Assembly: GCA_902500825.1 (NCBI GenBank)
Contig: CABVRX010000013.1
Location: forward strand, 26,460 to 90,459
Reading direction: 5' to 3'
From: an uncultured Nitrospira sp.
GTDB taxonomy: Bacteria; Nitrospirota; Nitrospiria; Nitrospirales; Nitrospiraceae
Length of the DNA: 64,000 bases
Made by a program: the position numbers and the translations under genes. The notes under the pieces are model-generated. The model made no database searches and was not told the origin of the DNA. It was given only the letters and a program-made list of their open reading frames with translations. This document shows, in pieces, positions 27,562 to 36,983 of the stretch; position 1 is the stretch's first letter, and each line of letters opens with the position of its first letter.

Positions 27562-29343
27562 TCAGGCGATTTGATGACTTGGCGCAATGATCTCTGCCGT
27601 GGCCGGTCGTGCCGATGTGACTGAGTGCAGGGTAAACGAAAAACAGCTGCCTCGGTCAGGTTCTGTCTCAACCCGCAATCGCCCATGATGCAGTTCGACC
27701 AGCGACTTGGCAATAGCCAGTCCAAGCCCTGCTCCCTTGGTCTTCTTGTGTGCGGTGGGCGCGCGATAGAACGGCTGGAAAATCCTGTCCACATCTTCTG
27801 GAGCGATGCCAGGCCCGACATCGCGTACTGAGATCCGGATTTCATCGGCGGATATTCTCTCGACGGCCAGGTCGACGATCGTATCTACCGGCGTGAATTT
27901 GACCGCATTGTGAAGAAGATTAAGAAGAATCTGTCGCAATTTTCCGGGGTCGGCGCTGACAAGGGGCAGATCGGACGGCAGCGAGATCACGATGCGTACG
28001 TTGCGTTCGAAGGTGAACGGATGAAGTTCTTCGACGGTCTTGGCGATCACGTTTCCGAGCGCCACCGGTTCTAACCGCAAGCTGATTTGCCCTATCTCAA
28101 TTTGCGAGAGGTCCAGTAGTTCATCGATTAAGGTTTGAAGGCGTAAAAGGTTGGCCTCCACGCGCGAAAGCGACCGTCGTTGCTCGTCCGTGACCGCTCC
28201 ATCTATCCCATCATGAAGATTGGCCAAATGGACCTTCATTGAAGTAAGTGGAGTGCGGAGTTCATGTGATGCGGTCGAGACAAACACTGTTTTATGACGG
28301 TCGATCTCCCGCAGTTTGGCATTGGCCTCGGCAAGTTCCTGCGTACGAGCGTCCACACGCTCTTCCAGGGTGTGGGTCAACTCGCGCAACTCGTGTTCGC
28401 GCGACTGCAATGCCGAGGCCATGGTGTTGAAGACGTGTGTCAGGGCTCCGATTTCATCGCGGGTGTGTATGGCCACGGTCGGTACTGTCTCCCCGTCGGC
28501 GAGTTTGGCCGCTGCGGAGGTGAGTCCCTGCAATGGAACGGTAATTCGGCGCGCCAACAGGACAATGATACAGACCCCTCCCGTCAGCGTACTCAGCGTA
28601 AGGAGAACGGCCTTCCACAATAACCGACGCAAGGCGTGCTGAAGATTGGACGTCGAAAGCCCGACTTGCACAAACGAGGGAGCGATCGGCTGAAGAGAAG
28701 TTGGGCTTTCCGGCGTATCCAACCGCTCCTCAAGCGTGAGTTGCAAGGCAGGATCCCATACGGTCGCATGAGAGTGATGCGGGACCTGGACCAGCATGTC
28801 GTAAAATATCGGGAGCTCGGAACCTCCCATGAGGGTGAATAATTCTCCCAGCGTAAACTCGATGGTCGATCGAAGGGTTGGTCCGTCGTCGGCGAGCCAA
28901 ATCCCGCTGACGAGCGGCTCGTGCATATCGGCGTTGGGCCGACGGGACTGGACTAATTTCGTCACCGGAAACCGTCGCTGTCCTACCGATTGAGCGGAAA
29001 ACTGCTGTTGCCATTCCTGCTTTCCAAAGCCGGCTTGGATCTCCCCACTCGAAGACACGACCGCTACATACGCCACCGGGCTGACGGCGAGCACCTCATG
29101 GATGAGTTGATTCAACCGATAGGTATCGCCGGCAACAATGCTGAATCGACCTATGCCCGCCAGGTGTTGCGCGAGCAGCGTTCCACTTTGCACCAGGCTT
29201 TCGGCAGCCGATCGCACTTGCTGTTGAATAAACAGCCAGCCTAATAGGAGACATGCGATAACCAGAATGGTCGCAGTACTCAGAGCGAGTTTCGTTCTGA
29301 GTGTAATCGAGAATGGGAGGGATGGCTGGATCAGCTCACCCAT
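27562..29343 (-). CDS. Membrane sensor histidine kinase (module 1)
   Basis: The 593-residue protein has two transmembrane helices (about 15-32 and 240-262) flanking a periplasmic region of about 200 residues, then HAMP, HisKA with SHELRTPLTS (phospho-His near 360), and HATPase (NLLHNAVKFTP, DVGPGIAPEDV, GAGLGLAIAKS). It is probably the partner of the convergent sigma-54 activator and of the periplasmic binding protein upstream, which would pass on a ligand signal in the manner of TorT/TorS or LuxP/LuxQ. A copy of the palindromic repeat separates it from that binding protein gene. Confidence 0.92.
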   Translation of the reverse strand: MGELIQPSLPFSITLRTKLALSTATILVIACLLLGWLFIQQQVRSAAESLVQSGTLLAQHLAGIGRFSIVAGDTYRLNQLIHEVLAVSPVAYVAVVSSSGEIQAGFGKQEWQQQFSAQSVGQRRFPVTKLVQSRRPNADMHEPLVSGIWLADDGPTLRSTIEFTLGELFTLMGGSELPIFYDMLVQVPHHSHATVWDPALQLTLEERLDTPESPTSLQPIAPSFVQVGLSTSNLQHALRRLLWKAVLLTLSTLTGGVCIIVLLARRITVPLQGLTSAAAKLADGETVPTVAIHTRDEIGALTHVFNTMASALQSREHELRELTHTLEERVDARTQELAEANAKLREIDRHKTVFVSTASHELRTPLTSMKVHLANLHDGIDGAVTDEQRRSLSRVEANLLRLQTLIDELLDLSQIEIGQISLRLEPVALGNVIAKTVEELHPFTFERNVRIVISLPSDLPLVSADPGKLRQILLNLLHNAVKFTPVDTIVDLAVERISADEIRISVRDVGPGIAPEDVDRIFQPFYRAPTAHKKTKGAGLGLAIAKSLVELHHGRLRVETEPDRGSCFSFTLHSVTSARPATAEIIAPSHQIA

Positions 29344-29393
29344 TGCTGCCCGATAACTCCTTGGAGGTCATAGACCGAATCCACATAGTTCAC

Positions 29394-29511
29394 AGGATGC
29401 TCAAAAAGGCCTCCAGCAAGGCCGGAGCGAGCGAAGAGATGAGGCGTACGTTCGGTACGTCGAGCCTCTGAGCGATGCGAGAACGAAGCTGGTGGACGTT
29501 TTCAACATCCT
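29394..29511. repeat. Palindromic intergenic repeat, copy C
   Basis: These 118 bp have AGGATGCTCAAAAAGGC at one end and CGTTTTCAACATCCT at the other, with central GGCGTACGTTCGGTACGTCG. The element ends 1-2 bp before the stop of the binding-protein gene and fills the gap before the kinase gene. It is in the opposite orientation to copies A and B. Confidence 0.85.
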
Positions 29512-29512
29512 G

Positions 29513-30484
29513 TCATGGGATCAAATCGGAATGGCTCGGCGTCTGGGCCATGACGCCCGGTCCGCTGAAGAGATGGCCGGCTACACGTATCAGCTCGGGG
29601 GACAGAGTCACGCCGACGTGCGACGCAGAATTTACGTTCAACGCGAGCTGAGGGCGTTCTGGCGCCTGAATAAGACCGGCTAAGGCGCTGGGTTCTTTAA
29701 GCCGTGACAGGGCTATCCGTGCGGCCTGTCGTCCGACCGCCGAAGGATCCAAGACTAGTGCGCCGACCGCGCCTTGCTGAACCAGTGTCGACGAGAAGGT
29801 GAACAGCGGCACTTTGGCATCAAGCGTCGATTCCAGGAAAAACGGAATGGCTGATTCGGAGATCACGGTCTGGTCTTGTATCAGCCAGAGCGCATCGATC
29901 GTTGGGAGTAACGCTCGGACCGCATTGGGAATCTCCGCTTGGCGGTGAACTGCGACTGCGAGGAGTTCCAATCCATACTGTTTGGCCGCCCGATGTGCCT
30001 GGAGGATAAAGTCACCGCTGCGTTCTTCGTCATAGAGGACCCCGACGCGATTACGATTGGGTAGGGCGGAGCGAAGCGCCGCGAGCTGCGTCTCTGCGGG
30101 AAGTCGGGCGGCGATTCCGGTCATGTTAGAGGCCGGGAGTCCATGTGTTTCCGGGTCGAGCACCATGCAGAACACCACCGGCTGGTCGACAATCTCCAGC
30201 TTCGCGGCCATGGCAGCCTTGAGCCCGACGGCGAAAATCAGATCGTGGGGAGCGGCTCGCAGAGACTGAGCGATGTGCCGGCCTTCTGCGAGTCGGCCGT
30301 TGAAGTTATATTCCTTAACCGATATGGTCGCAGGGAGTCCTGCCTTAAACCCCACAACGGCTTGCTCGTAGTATGGAAGGTCGGCCGACTTGAGGATGGC
30401 AATCTCAGCGGCGCCGGCTATGCCGGATAGGCTTGTGAACAAGAAGAGCGAGAATGCAAAGAGTATCGGTAGCATCAAGGGCAT
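29513..30484 (-). CDS. ABC_sub_bind periplasmic binding protein (module 1)
   Basis: The 323-residue protein has a signal peptide (LMLPILFAFSLFLFTSLSG) followed by AEIAILKSADLPYYEQAVVG, the start of an ABC transporter substrate-binding protein of the PF04392 type. Later motifs are IFAVGLKAAMAA, VGVLYDE and WLIQDQTVI. No permease or ATPase gene is adjacent. Instead it precedes a sensor kinase, so I infer a sensing co-receptor. A sigma-54 promoter candidate lies 78 bp upstream. Its ligand is not evident. Confidence 0.85.
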   Translation of the reverse strand: MPLMLPILFAFSLFLFTSLSGIAGAAEIAILKSADLPYYEQAVVGFKAGLPATISVKEYNFNGRLAEGRHIAQSLRAAPHDLIFAVGLKAAMAAKLEIVDQPVVFCMVLDPETHGLPASNMTGIAARLPAETQLAALRSALPNRNRVGVLYDEERSGDFILQAHRAAKQYGLELLAVAVHRQAEIPNAVRALLPTIDALWLIQDQTVISESAIPFFLESTLDAKVPLFTFSSTLVQQGAVGALVLDPSAVGRQAARIALSRLKEPSALAGLIQAPERPQLALNVNSASHVGVTLSPELIRVAGHLFSGPGVMAQTPSHSDLIP

Positions 30485-30561
30485 CTCTCAGGCAATCGCT
30501 TGTTCATGGTAACCGATTTTCTCAACAGGGACTATAGGCGTGGGCCAGTTAAAATAATCCA

Positions 30562-30577
30562 AGCAACTCTTGGGCCA
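30562..30577 (-). promoter_or_regulatory. Sigma-54 promoter candidate before module-1 binding protein
   Basis: On the minus strand TGGCCCA-AGAG-TTGCT fits TGGCACG-N4-TTGCW with exact GG-N10-GC spacing. A start of transcription near 30551 would leave a leader of about 68 nt. A 14-bp palindrome (CCACAGAACTGTGG, 30575-30588) overlaps the -24 side, and AGTGATTCA lies at 30594-30602. Confidence 0.68.
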
Positions 30578-30599
30578 CAGAACTGTGGTGATGAGTGAT

Positions 30600-32687
30600 T
30601 CAAAGCTTCACCGTGAGCCACCCCATCACTCGGGTGCCGAGGAGATCGCCGAGGGGATGCTCACGATGGTTGTCATTTAAAGCGTTGAACACCGAAAAAG
30701 CGACTTCGGCATCGCGCATATAGCCTGCCCCTGCTTGTTGCTGCCAAAATCGATAGCCAAGGCGGAGGTTTAACAGGTTATAGCTGCTGACATGCGGATC
30801 GACGAATGGCACCCCAAATGGAGCTAACGCTGTGAAGGTATGGGCGACAGGATAGGTGGCTTGTCCGACGTAGTGGTAAGAGATGTCGGCCGAGACTCCA
30901 TTGGACCAGATGCTTCGGAGACCGGCGTTGGCTTTATGACGTGGCGCGCCTCGGCGAACTGTGCCGAGAAATGTTTGATCGAAGAACTCATAGCTGTAAT
31001 TGGCATAGCCGGAGAGCCACGTCGTAGCAAGAAACTCAACACCCGCCTCCATTCCGTAAATATTGGCATGACCTCTGTCGTTGACGAAGGTTGCCTGGGT
31101 TGAGGAAGCATTGCGACTGCCGATCAAATCAGAGAGGTGATTGAAAAAAAGGTCCCCTCGTGCACGCACTCGATGTTGAAACCACCAGCCTTGGTATCCA
31201 AAATCGCAGGCAATAATTTGCTCTGGGTCGAGGTTGGCCGAACCGAGTATGGGAATAATATTCGTGACGGTCGTGGGCAACGGAGGTGCTAACCCCGTTG
31301 GAATCATCGTTTTCGCGCGTTGGTCCATGGAAGTTTCAATCATGGTCGGTGGACGATATGCGACAGAGGCCGACGTACGGAATGAATGGTTGGGCGATGG
31401 ATGATAAATGACTGCAAGGCGCGGACTAACGGTTGGATTGATGAAGGTGTCAATGTCATAGCGTCCGCCGGCTACCAAGGAAAGTGTCGGTGTCAACCGC
31501 CACTCCTCCTGCACGAAGAGACCGAGCCGATCCTCACGAGTAAACTCTGAGATGCTGTTGCCGGAAAGACTGAGGTGCCGATAGTTGAGCCCATAGGTGA
31601 ACTGATGAGAGTGTCCAAACCCTATCGTATGTTGGAGATCAATGTTGTAGGTGTCGGCTGAGTTCGTGGACTGTGAGCTTCCGTTCCGATCGGTAATGGT
31701 CAGAAAATTGGACAGGAGCGGGTTCGCAGTGGGGAGTGAAGAACTTGAGAGCCTGGACCACCAGGTTCGAAGCGAGAAGGTTCCCCAGTCAAGTCCGGTG
31801 CTGACGTAAGCTTGTGTAAGTCGGGTGCTGGATGAGACAGTTTCGCCGATCTGTCCGTCATATCGGTTCATCTCTACGACTCCACCCGCCAAGTGCAGAG
31901 TGCTTGCGCCTGAAAGCGCGTAGTGGGTGGTTAGGTTGAGTTTGTGCGAACGAAAGGCCAGGGCGTCCGGATCTCGCCATTGTTGGTTCTGATCGCGCCC
32001 TGCGGACACCCGAAACTCCAGGTTGCCGATCGTGCCGGCGGTCGCCGCTGCGCTGGTAATGCTCCCCAATTCACCCCCGCCGAACTGAAGGGTCGTTCCT
32101 TTCATTTCACTCGGTGTCTTGGTGATGATATTCACGATGCCATCGAAGGCATTGAACCCGTACAGGGCTGATGACGGACCCTTCAGCACCTCGATACGGC
32201 TGATTTCTGGGAGTGTCACCGGCAACGCTTTCCAGTACACAGTTCCTTGCAGGTCTACGTAAATTGAGCGTCCGTCTACGAGCACCAGCAGCTTATTGGC
32301 CATCGGCTGATTGTTTCCACGCATGCTGACGTTGAAGTCGGCGCCACTCATTTGCATGACTTCAAGTCCAGGGATGCGGCGAAGGATTGTGGGCAGATCG
32401 GTTGCCCCGGACATCCGAATATCCTCGTCGGTGATCACATAGACGTTTGACGGCGCTTGAGAAATCGGTTGTTCGTACCGGCTCGCGATGCTCACCGTTT
32501 CTTCCTTCAGATACAGCGCTTCGTCCCGGATCTGCTTTTCCGTTGTTGAAGATGTGCGAGGAATGGTGAAGGAAGTCTCAGCCCAACCGAGAAGTGGATC
32601 ACTCAGCCAACAAGCGATGACGAAGAGGATTGTGGCCCATCTGTGGCTCATGCAGCGTGTCGCTTCAACAGTAGCCGGTGCTCGCAT
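30600..32687 (-). CDS. TonB-dependent outer membrane receptor
   Basis: The 695-residue protein has a signal peptide, a plug domain (YVITDEDIRMSGATDLP, RRIPGLEV, MRGNNQ, VLVDGRSIYV, IEVLKGPSSALYGFNAFDGI) and a 22-strand-type barrel ending in WLTVKL. The plug pattern is like that of vitamin B12/siderophore or other BtuB-like receptors. The substrate is unknown. No STN domain is present. It is followed 115 bp later by the module-1 binding protein, suggesting that uptake and sensing concern related compounds. Confidence 0.92.
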   Translation of the reverse strand: MRAPATVEATRCMSHRWATILFVIACWLSDPLLGWAETSFTIPRTSSTTEKQIRDEALYLKEETVSIASRYEQPISQAPSNVYVITDEDIRMSGATDLPTILRRIPGLEVMQMSGADFNVSMRGNNQPMANKLLVLVDGRSIYVDLQGTVYWKALPVTLPEISRIEVLKGPSSALYGFNAFDGIVNIITKTPSEMKGTTLQFGGGELGSITSAAATAGTIGNLEFRVSAGRDQNQQWRDPDALAFRSHKLNLTTHYALSGASTLHLAGGVVEMNRYDGQIGETVSSSTRLTQAYVSTGLDWGTFSLRTWWSRLSSSSLPTANPLLSNFLTITDRNGSSQSTNSADTYNIDLQHTIGFGHSHQFTYGLNYRHLSLSGNSISEFTREDRLGLFVQEEWRLTPTLSLVAGGRYDIDTFINPTVSPRLAVIYHPSPNHSFRTSASVAYRPPTMIETSMDQRAKTMIPTGLAPPLPTTVTNIIPILGSANLDPEQIIACDFGYQGWWFQHRVRARGDLFFNHLSDLIGSRNASSTQATFVNDRGHANIYGMEAGVEFLATTWLSGYANYSYEFFDQTFLGTVRRGAPRHKANAGLRSIWSNGVSADISYHYVGQATYPVAHTFTALAPFGVPFVDPHVSSYNLLNLRLGYRFWQQQAGAGYMRDAEVAFSVFNALNDNHREHPLGDLLGTRVMGWLTVKL

Positions 32688-32860
32688 CCGGTTTTCAGGT
32701 TAGAGTCGGCAGATTGTAATCGATAGATTGGCTCGATTAAGGAGCTGAGGTGGGGGAATGTACCGTAAATCAAACCGGGTATCCACACTTAGGAATAAAT
32801 AGTATTCGCTGCAAGACCTGATTGTGTTGGGGGATAGCCTACGTCGGTTCTTTGCCTCCA

Positions 32861-32898
32861 AGTGAATCGAATTGGATGCAGAATCCATTTAGATACAT
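32861..32898. promoter_or_regulatory. Regulatory element U1 (AGTGAATCGA/AATTGGATGC)
   Basis: The element starts AGTGAATCGAATTGGATGCA. It is 36/38 identical to the element at 34471-34508 by direct comparison. Inside it TGGAT-GCAGA-ATCCA forms an inverted repeat. It lies between the TonB receptor (175 bp upstream of its start) and the hypothetical/NarL-type genes. Confidence 0.65.
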
Positions 32899-33058
32899 GT
32901 TCTCTATAAAGCCCCTCTTCCATTAGGTTTATATCGACTCAAGAAACATCTCATAGATCTCTCTCCATTGCGTAGTGAGCGCGACATCGGCAGTTTGATC
33001 ATTCAGAAAGTACCCGCGACGCGTTGTAATCACAGTCAGGGTCTTTCGCTAGAACTCC

Positions 33059-33074
33059 TGGAATGAAACTGGCA
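33059..33074 (+). promoter_or_regulatory. Weak sigma-54 promoter candidate
   Basis: TGGAATG-AAAC-TGGCA matches 9 of 12 consensus positions with GG-N10-GC spacing. It would drive the hypothetical gene at 33320 and the NarL-type regulator. Element U1 lies about 160 bp upstream. Confidence 0.4.
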
Positions 33075-33319
33075 TTGCAGTTGGCTCCGTCAATCCCAGG
33101 CTGGAGCCAGACTGGATTCGCCCCATCCAGCAGCCTATCTCCTTGTGAGGTTTCGGCCTGGGTCGGCGAGTCCGGCGGTGATCTCCCAGTATCATCGCCG
33201 GTGTCGTTGTCATACGTGGCTAGGACGTGTATGGCGAAAAACCTATCACGATCAAGAGGACGGCATGTGAGTCACAGTGCCGCTGACGAACGTATTCTGA
33301 GTAAAGGGGACGAGGTTGC

Positions 33320-33538
33320 ATGAATGTGAAGGGGTTCATCATGGAAGACGATCATGGCAAGGAGTTTGTCGTGGTCTGTGAGAAGCCGTACGGGCAGCCG
33401 GAGAAAGTCTTCGCTCTCAGGGGCTGGCAACGACGGCGGATGGTTCCGCTGCAATGTACCGGGCAAGAGCTTCGCCGAATCACCGGGGGAGTGGTGATGA
33501 CACTCAATGAGTTGTTTCAAAGCCTTCGGAGAGTATGA
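33320..33538 (+). CDS. Small hypothetical protein
   Basis: This 72-residue soluble protein contains EEFVVVCEKPYG-like text (KEFVVVCEKPYGQPEKVFAL), an RGWQRRRMV segment and a C-terminal helix (GGVVMTLNELFQSLRRV). No family is recognised. It lies 70 bp before the NarL-type regulator on the same strand. Start codons at 33320 and 33341 are possible. Confidence 0.55.
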   Translation: MNVKGFIMEDDHGKEFVVVCEKPYGQPEKVFALRGWQRRRMVPLQCTGQELRRITGGVVMTLNELFQSLRRV

Positions 33539-33607
33539 GGATTCACAAGATAGAACCTCATGCTGGCTTAGTAAAGGGTGTGCGCGGGAGGGGGGGGTGA
33601 CGAAGGC

Positions 33608-34393
33608 ATGTCACTTGCCGGCTCATCAAGAATCATGAATCTCGACACCGTCGTGTCCTGTAAAACTCAATGGAATGAAGCGCCTCTTCAGGCAATCCCC
33701 ACAATCGTCAGTGTAATGGCTCAATCGCTTCGAATTCGAGAGCAAGCTCGTGTGGTTCTGATCGACGATTCGAGGATCGTTCTGGAAGGGCTACAGGCGG
33801 CCTTGTCAAGAAGCAGTCGGGTCCTGGTCGCCGGCACGGCGCGTACCGAAGGGGAAGCGGTTGTGCTCCTACAGACATGTCAGCCGCAGGTGGTCGTCTT
33901 AGATGTTCGAGTCGGGGGAGCGAGCGGCATCGATTTATGCAGGAGCATCCTTGAATCGTATCCGAACACCGCCGTCCTCTTCTTCACGGCTAATGACGAC
34001 AAGTACACCCTTCAATTGGCCATTCTTGCCGGCGCCCGGGGCTATTTGTTGAAGGGGGCGTCACAGGAAGCCATCGTGAAGAGTATCGAAATCGTTGCAG
34101 CCGGCCAGGCAATTATGGATCAGCGATTGACGCAGCAGCTTCTCGTGTGGATCCGGGATGGAAGGCTAACTGCGCAACAGGATCGAATGGAAGATTGTTC
34201 AAGGTCTGAGATGCGGCTTCTTTCACTCCTTGCGGATGGAAAAAGCAACAAGGAAATTGCACAAGCGTTGAATGTCACCCCGAGCGCCGTTACGGCTCGC
34301 CTTCGTGCCGTCTACAAGCGATTGCATGTTTCCAGGAGATCGGAAGCGGTGAGGTGCTTCATACAGTGGGAACAGAGCGCTCTGGGCGCATGA
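33608..34393 (+). CDS. NarL/LuxR-type response regulator
   Basis: From the ATG at 33608 (preceded by a GGGAGGGGGGG stretch) the protein has 261 residues. An N-terminal extension of about 45 residues precedes the receiver domain (VVLIDDSR, phosphoacceptor in VVVLDVRVGG, LLKGAS), and a LuxR-type helix-turn-helix follows (MRLLSLLADGKSNKEIAQAL, then SAVTARLRAVYKRLHV). No histidine kinase gene adjoins it. The long N-terminal extension makes the start uncertain; an ATG at 33716 would trim it. Confidence 0.86.
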   Translation: MSLAGSSRIMNLDTVVSCKTQWNEAPLQAIPTIVSVMAQSLRIREQARVVLIDDSRIVLEGLQAALSRSSRVLVAGTARTEGEAVVLLQTCQPQVVVLDVRVGGASGIDLCRSILESYPNTAVLFFTANDDKYTLQLAILAGARGYLLKGASQEAIVKSIEIVAAGQAIMDQRLTQQLLVWIRDGRLTAQQDRMEDCSRSEMRLLSLLADGKSNKEIAQALNVTPSAVTARLRAVYKRLHVSRRSEAVRCFIQWEQSALGA

Positions 34394-34470
34394 ACCATTC
34401 TTATTGACGACGCTCTCGCCATCGTTCCGAGTAAATGTCCTTGATCTCTACAAGTCTCCTGCCCCGATAC

Positions 34471-34508
34471 AGTGAATCGAATTGGATGCAGAATCTATTT
34501 GGATACAT
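34471..34508. promoter_or_regulatory. Regulatory element U2 (AGTGAATCGA/AATTGGATGC)
   Basis: The first 20 bases are AGTGAATCGAATTGGATGCA, and the whole 38 bp differs from U1 at only two positions. It lies about 140 bp upstream of the -24 element at 34646, a usual distance for NtrC-type activator sites. Confidence 0.65.
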
Positions 34509-34645
34509 TGATGCCTGAATGGTGTTCTCCCATCTTGCCTGAGAACTGATGTCCATGGATGCGGCGGATGTAAACACTGCATTACGACTAACAAATTGAC
34601 TGCTCTCACGGTCAAGCGCAAGGCTGATGTGCAGTCGTCGTTTGC

Positions 34646-34661
34646 TGGAATACAACTTGCT
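34646..34661 (+). promoter_or_regulatory. Sigma-54 promoter candidate of multicopper oxidase operon
   Basis: TGGAATA-CAAC-TTGCT has GG-N10-GC spacing and a perfect -12 TTGCT. The -24 part is less good (TGGAATA against TGGCACG). Element U2 lies upstream. Confidence 0.55.
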
Positions 34662-34929
34662 GGTGCGAGTCGGACGATTACTGTCGTAGACAGTGGGTCG
34701 TGAAGGTTGAGACCGAGTCGCCCCTTCTTATCATGTGGGTAGTCAGTGCTGGCGTCTCATGGTCGATTCCGTACTGTGTGGGATGAGCATAGGAAATCGT
34801 AGTGGGTGGCTCAAGAAATTGCGACAGAGGAAGAGTAAGTAGAGCCGGAGGATAGACAGGCCGGGTAACGTGAGGTTCGTTCCAAATATCCGAGCGGATC
34901 GTTTGTCATAACACCAGGGAGATGTACTT

Positions 34930-36912
34930 ATGACACAAGATGTAGCGGGCCGTTCTGCGAAAAACACGATGGGGAGCAGTTGGAAAGCATGCCTCGCCGG
35001 GGTTTTGGGGCTCATGCTGTGCCTGTCCGGCAACGAGTCGGCGCAGGCCACGACTGGAAATGGCGTTGTTGATCCATATGCAGTTCCAGTGATCAAAGAC
35101 AACGGTCCTGGCGACAACAATCTTGCTTCCAACATCGTCGAAGTCAATATTGTGGCAGCTAAAACGGACAACGTTGATATTGGCAATGGCGTGCAGGCGA
35201 ACGTGATGACGTTTAACGGGACGATCCCAGGTCCGCAGTTGCGGCTCAAGGTTGGAGACAGGGTCAAGGTGACGTTTACCAATAACCTCCCTTCTAAGTT
35301 TATTGATGGGAAGGAGGTTAATGTGTCGGGTATTCACTGGCATGGCATCGAGTTGAATAATCAAAGCGATGGCACGGAAGTGACACAGGCTGCAGTGGAT
35401 CCAGGGCATATGTTCATCTACGATTTCACCGTCACGCGGCCTGGGATCTTCTGGTACCATCCGCATCATCACTCGTCGACCAACCAAGTGGCCAAAGGAC
35501 TCTACGGGTCAATTATTGTTGAAGATAATCAGGGCTATGAGGCAGCCCTCATCGCGCAGAATGTGATCCCTTCGGTAGACCAAACCAAGACGCTGGTGCT
35601 CAGCGACATCACGGTTTGCAATACTCCGGGGGCTAACCCGGCCACATTTGATGGCAATCTGCCGCACGTCAGCGGCATTCAATCGTGGGAGATCAACTAC
35701 CAAAATCATCCTTTGACTCAGTCTCCATACATCCTCTGCGAACAACAGCCGATGGATGAAAATGGAAATCTACTGAATCAGCCGGTCACCGCGGGAGACG
35801 TTCCGAACATTCAATCTCCCGTGCTGATTGGTCGTATGAGTGAAGGGTTTACGGTCCTGACCAACGGCGTCAATGTCGGAGGGAGGTTGGGAACTCCTTA
35901 TAAGCCAGGCGATCTTCTCCCCAACGCAGTGACAACCCCCGTTAATGCCGGGCAGGGACTGCGGCTGCAAATCGTGAATCCCTCGCCGGTCCGTTACATG
36001 CGTCTCCGTTTAACGAACAGCAAAGGGAATCAAGCGCCACTGGTTCGAATCGGTGGAGAGGGCGGGTTGCTCAACAATGCGGTTGTTGAGGGGAGCAACG
36101 GTGCGGGGGGATTTGATTTTAAGTATGAGAAGGGCGAGATCCTCCTCCCGCCTGCAGGTCGTGCGGATGTGGTGGCGATGATTTCACCTTCTGAAAAGTT
36201 GGACTCCGTGCTCACCCTCTGGACGGAGGATTTTCAGCGAGTGGAGGCTACATACTCGTGGACTCCGACGGTGCCGGTGATGCATCTGAAAGTGAGTGGT
36301 CGTGTGGCCAATCCGTACAACCTTGGGCAGGGTAAGCCGCTGCTTGCGAGTTTGGGGGCGCAAGCGAGGGTCAAGGCTCTCGGTGCAGCCACCGGCGATC
36401 TTTTCGTTGGTGTCGGCGAGCAAGGGTCGGTGGATAAGGACATCAAGCTGACGTTCTCTAACAACACCGGCGCTTTTCAGCCGTCGATTGACGGGGTCCC
36501 GATGCCGCGTGATTTCACAGGCCTAGGCCCAGATGGTCTGGCCAGCAGCGGCAATCCGTTTTATCTGGTATCAGCCCGTCACGCAACCCTCTCCAATACG
36601 ATGGAGCTGACGGTGACCAATATGACGGGGGCACACCATCCGTTTCATTTGCACGGGTTTTCAGTGCAGCCGATCACGCTGACCCCACGAGCAGAAATAA
36701 CCGGCCCGTCATACACGTTCGATCGGGAGTTTCGAGACATCGTGGATGTGCCTGCGAATTACAGTCTCACGTTCCGGGTCTCCTTGGACGATCGCCCGAC
36801 GTATGGCGCTCTGTCGGGCGGGGGAGGAGGTGTAGGTCGGTGGCTGTTCCATTGTCACATCCTTCCTCATGCCACATTCGGGATGATGTCGGAGCTTCAC
36901 GTCCACCAGTAG
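34930..36912 (+). CDS. Exported multicopper oxidase
   Basis: The 660-residue protein has a signal peptide ending AQA. It carries all copper-site motifs: HWHG near 137, WYHPHHH near 176, HPFHLHG near 575 and HCHILPHATFGM near 642, giving type 1 (Cys, two His, Met) and trinuclear copper ligands. It should oxidise a metal ion or organic compound in the periplasm with O2. The substrate (for example Cu(I), Mn(II) or phenols) is not readable. The next gene encodes a cupredoxin/beta-propeller protein, a likely electron-transfer partner. A sigma-54 promoter candidate lies upstream. Confidence 0.92.
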   Translation: MTQDVAGRSAKNTMGSSWKACLAGVLGLMLCLSGNESAQATTGNGVVDPYAVPVIKDNGPGDNNLASNIVEVNIVAAKTDNVDIGNGVQANVMTFNGTIPGPQLRLKVGDRVKVTFTNNLPSKFIDGKEVNVSGIHWHGIELNNQSDGTEVTQAAVDPGHMFIYDFTVTRPGIFWYHPHHHSSTNQVAKGLYGSIIVEDNQGYEAALIAQNVIPSVDQTKTLVLSDITVCNTPGANPATFDGNLPHVSGIQSWEINYQNHPLTQSPYILCEQQPMDENGNLLNQPVTAGDVPNIQSPVLIGRMSEGFTVLTNGVNVGGRLGTPYKPGDLLPNAVTTPVNAGQGLRLQIVNPSPVRYMRLRLTNSKGNQAPLVRIGGEGGLLNNAVVEGSNGAGGFDFKYEKGEILLPPAGRADVVAMISPSEKLDSVLTLWTEDFQRVEATYSWTPTVPVMHLKVSGRVANPYNLGQGKPLLASLGAQARVKALGAATGDLFVGVGEQGSVDKDIKLTFSNNTGAFQPSIDGVPMPRDFTGLGPDGLASSGNPFYLVSARHATLSNTMELTVTNMTGAHHPFHLHGFSVQPITLTPRAEITGPSYTFDREFRDIVDVPANYSLTFRVSLDDRPTYGALSGGGGGVGRWLFHCHILPHATFGMMSELHVHQ

Positions 36913-36983
36913 AATTCATGGAAACGAAGGCCATGTGTGAGCCGCATCTGTTCACACACGGCAAAACCGTAAAGGAAGGCTTT

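Larger units (their letters stand above)
32688..33319. other. Intergenic region with regulatory elements
   Basis: There is no convincing gene in these 630 bp. A reading frame at 33063-33323 (plus) has no ribosome-binding site and composition unlike its neighbours. The region holds one AGTGAATCGA element (32861-32898) and one weak sigma-54 promoter candidate (33059-33074). Confidence 0.6.
34394..34929. other. Intergenic region before multicopper oxidase operon
   Basis: No supported gene lies here; reading frames on the minus strand look non-coding. It contains element U2 (34471-34508) and a sigma-54 promoter candidate (34646-34661), leaving a leader of about 260 nt before the oxidase. Confidence 0.55.

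Noticed and set aside
33063..33323. 86-codon frame in the TonB/NarL intergenic region
   Set aside because: No ribosome-binding site, unlikely composition, and it lies over the sigma-54 promoter candidate.
34805..34825. TGGCTC...TTGCG before the multicopper oxidase
   Set aside because: GG to GC spacing is 11 rather than 10, so it does not fit a sigma-54 promoter; the site at 34646 fits better.
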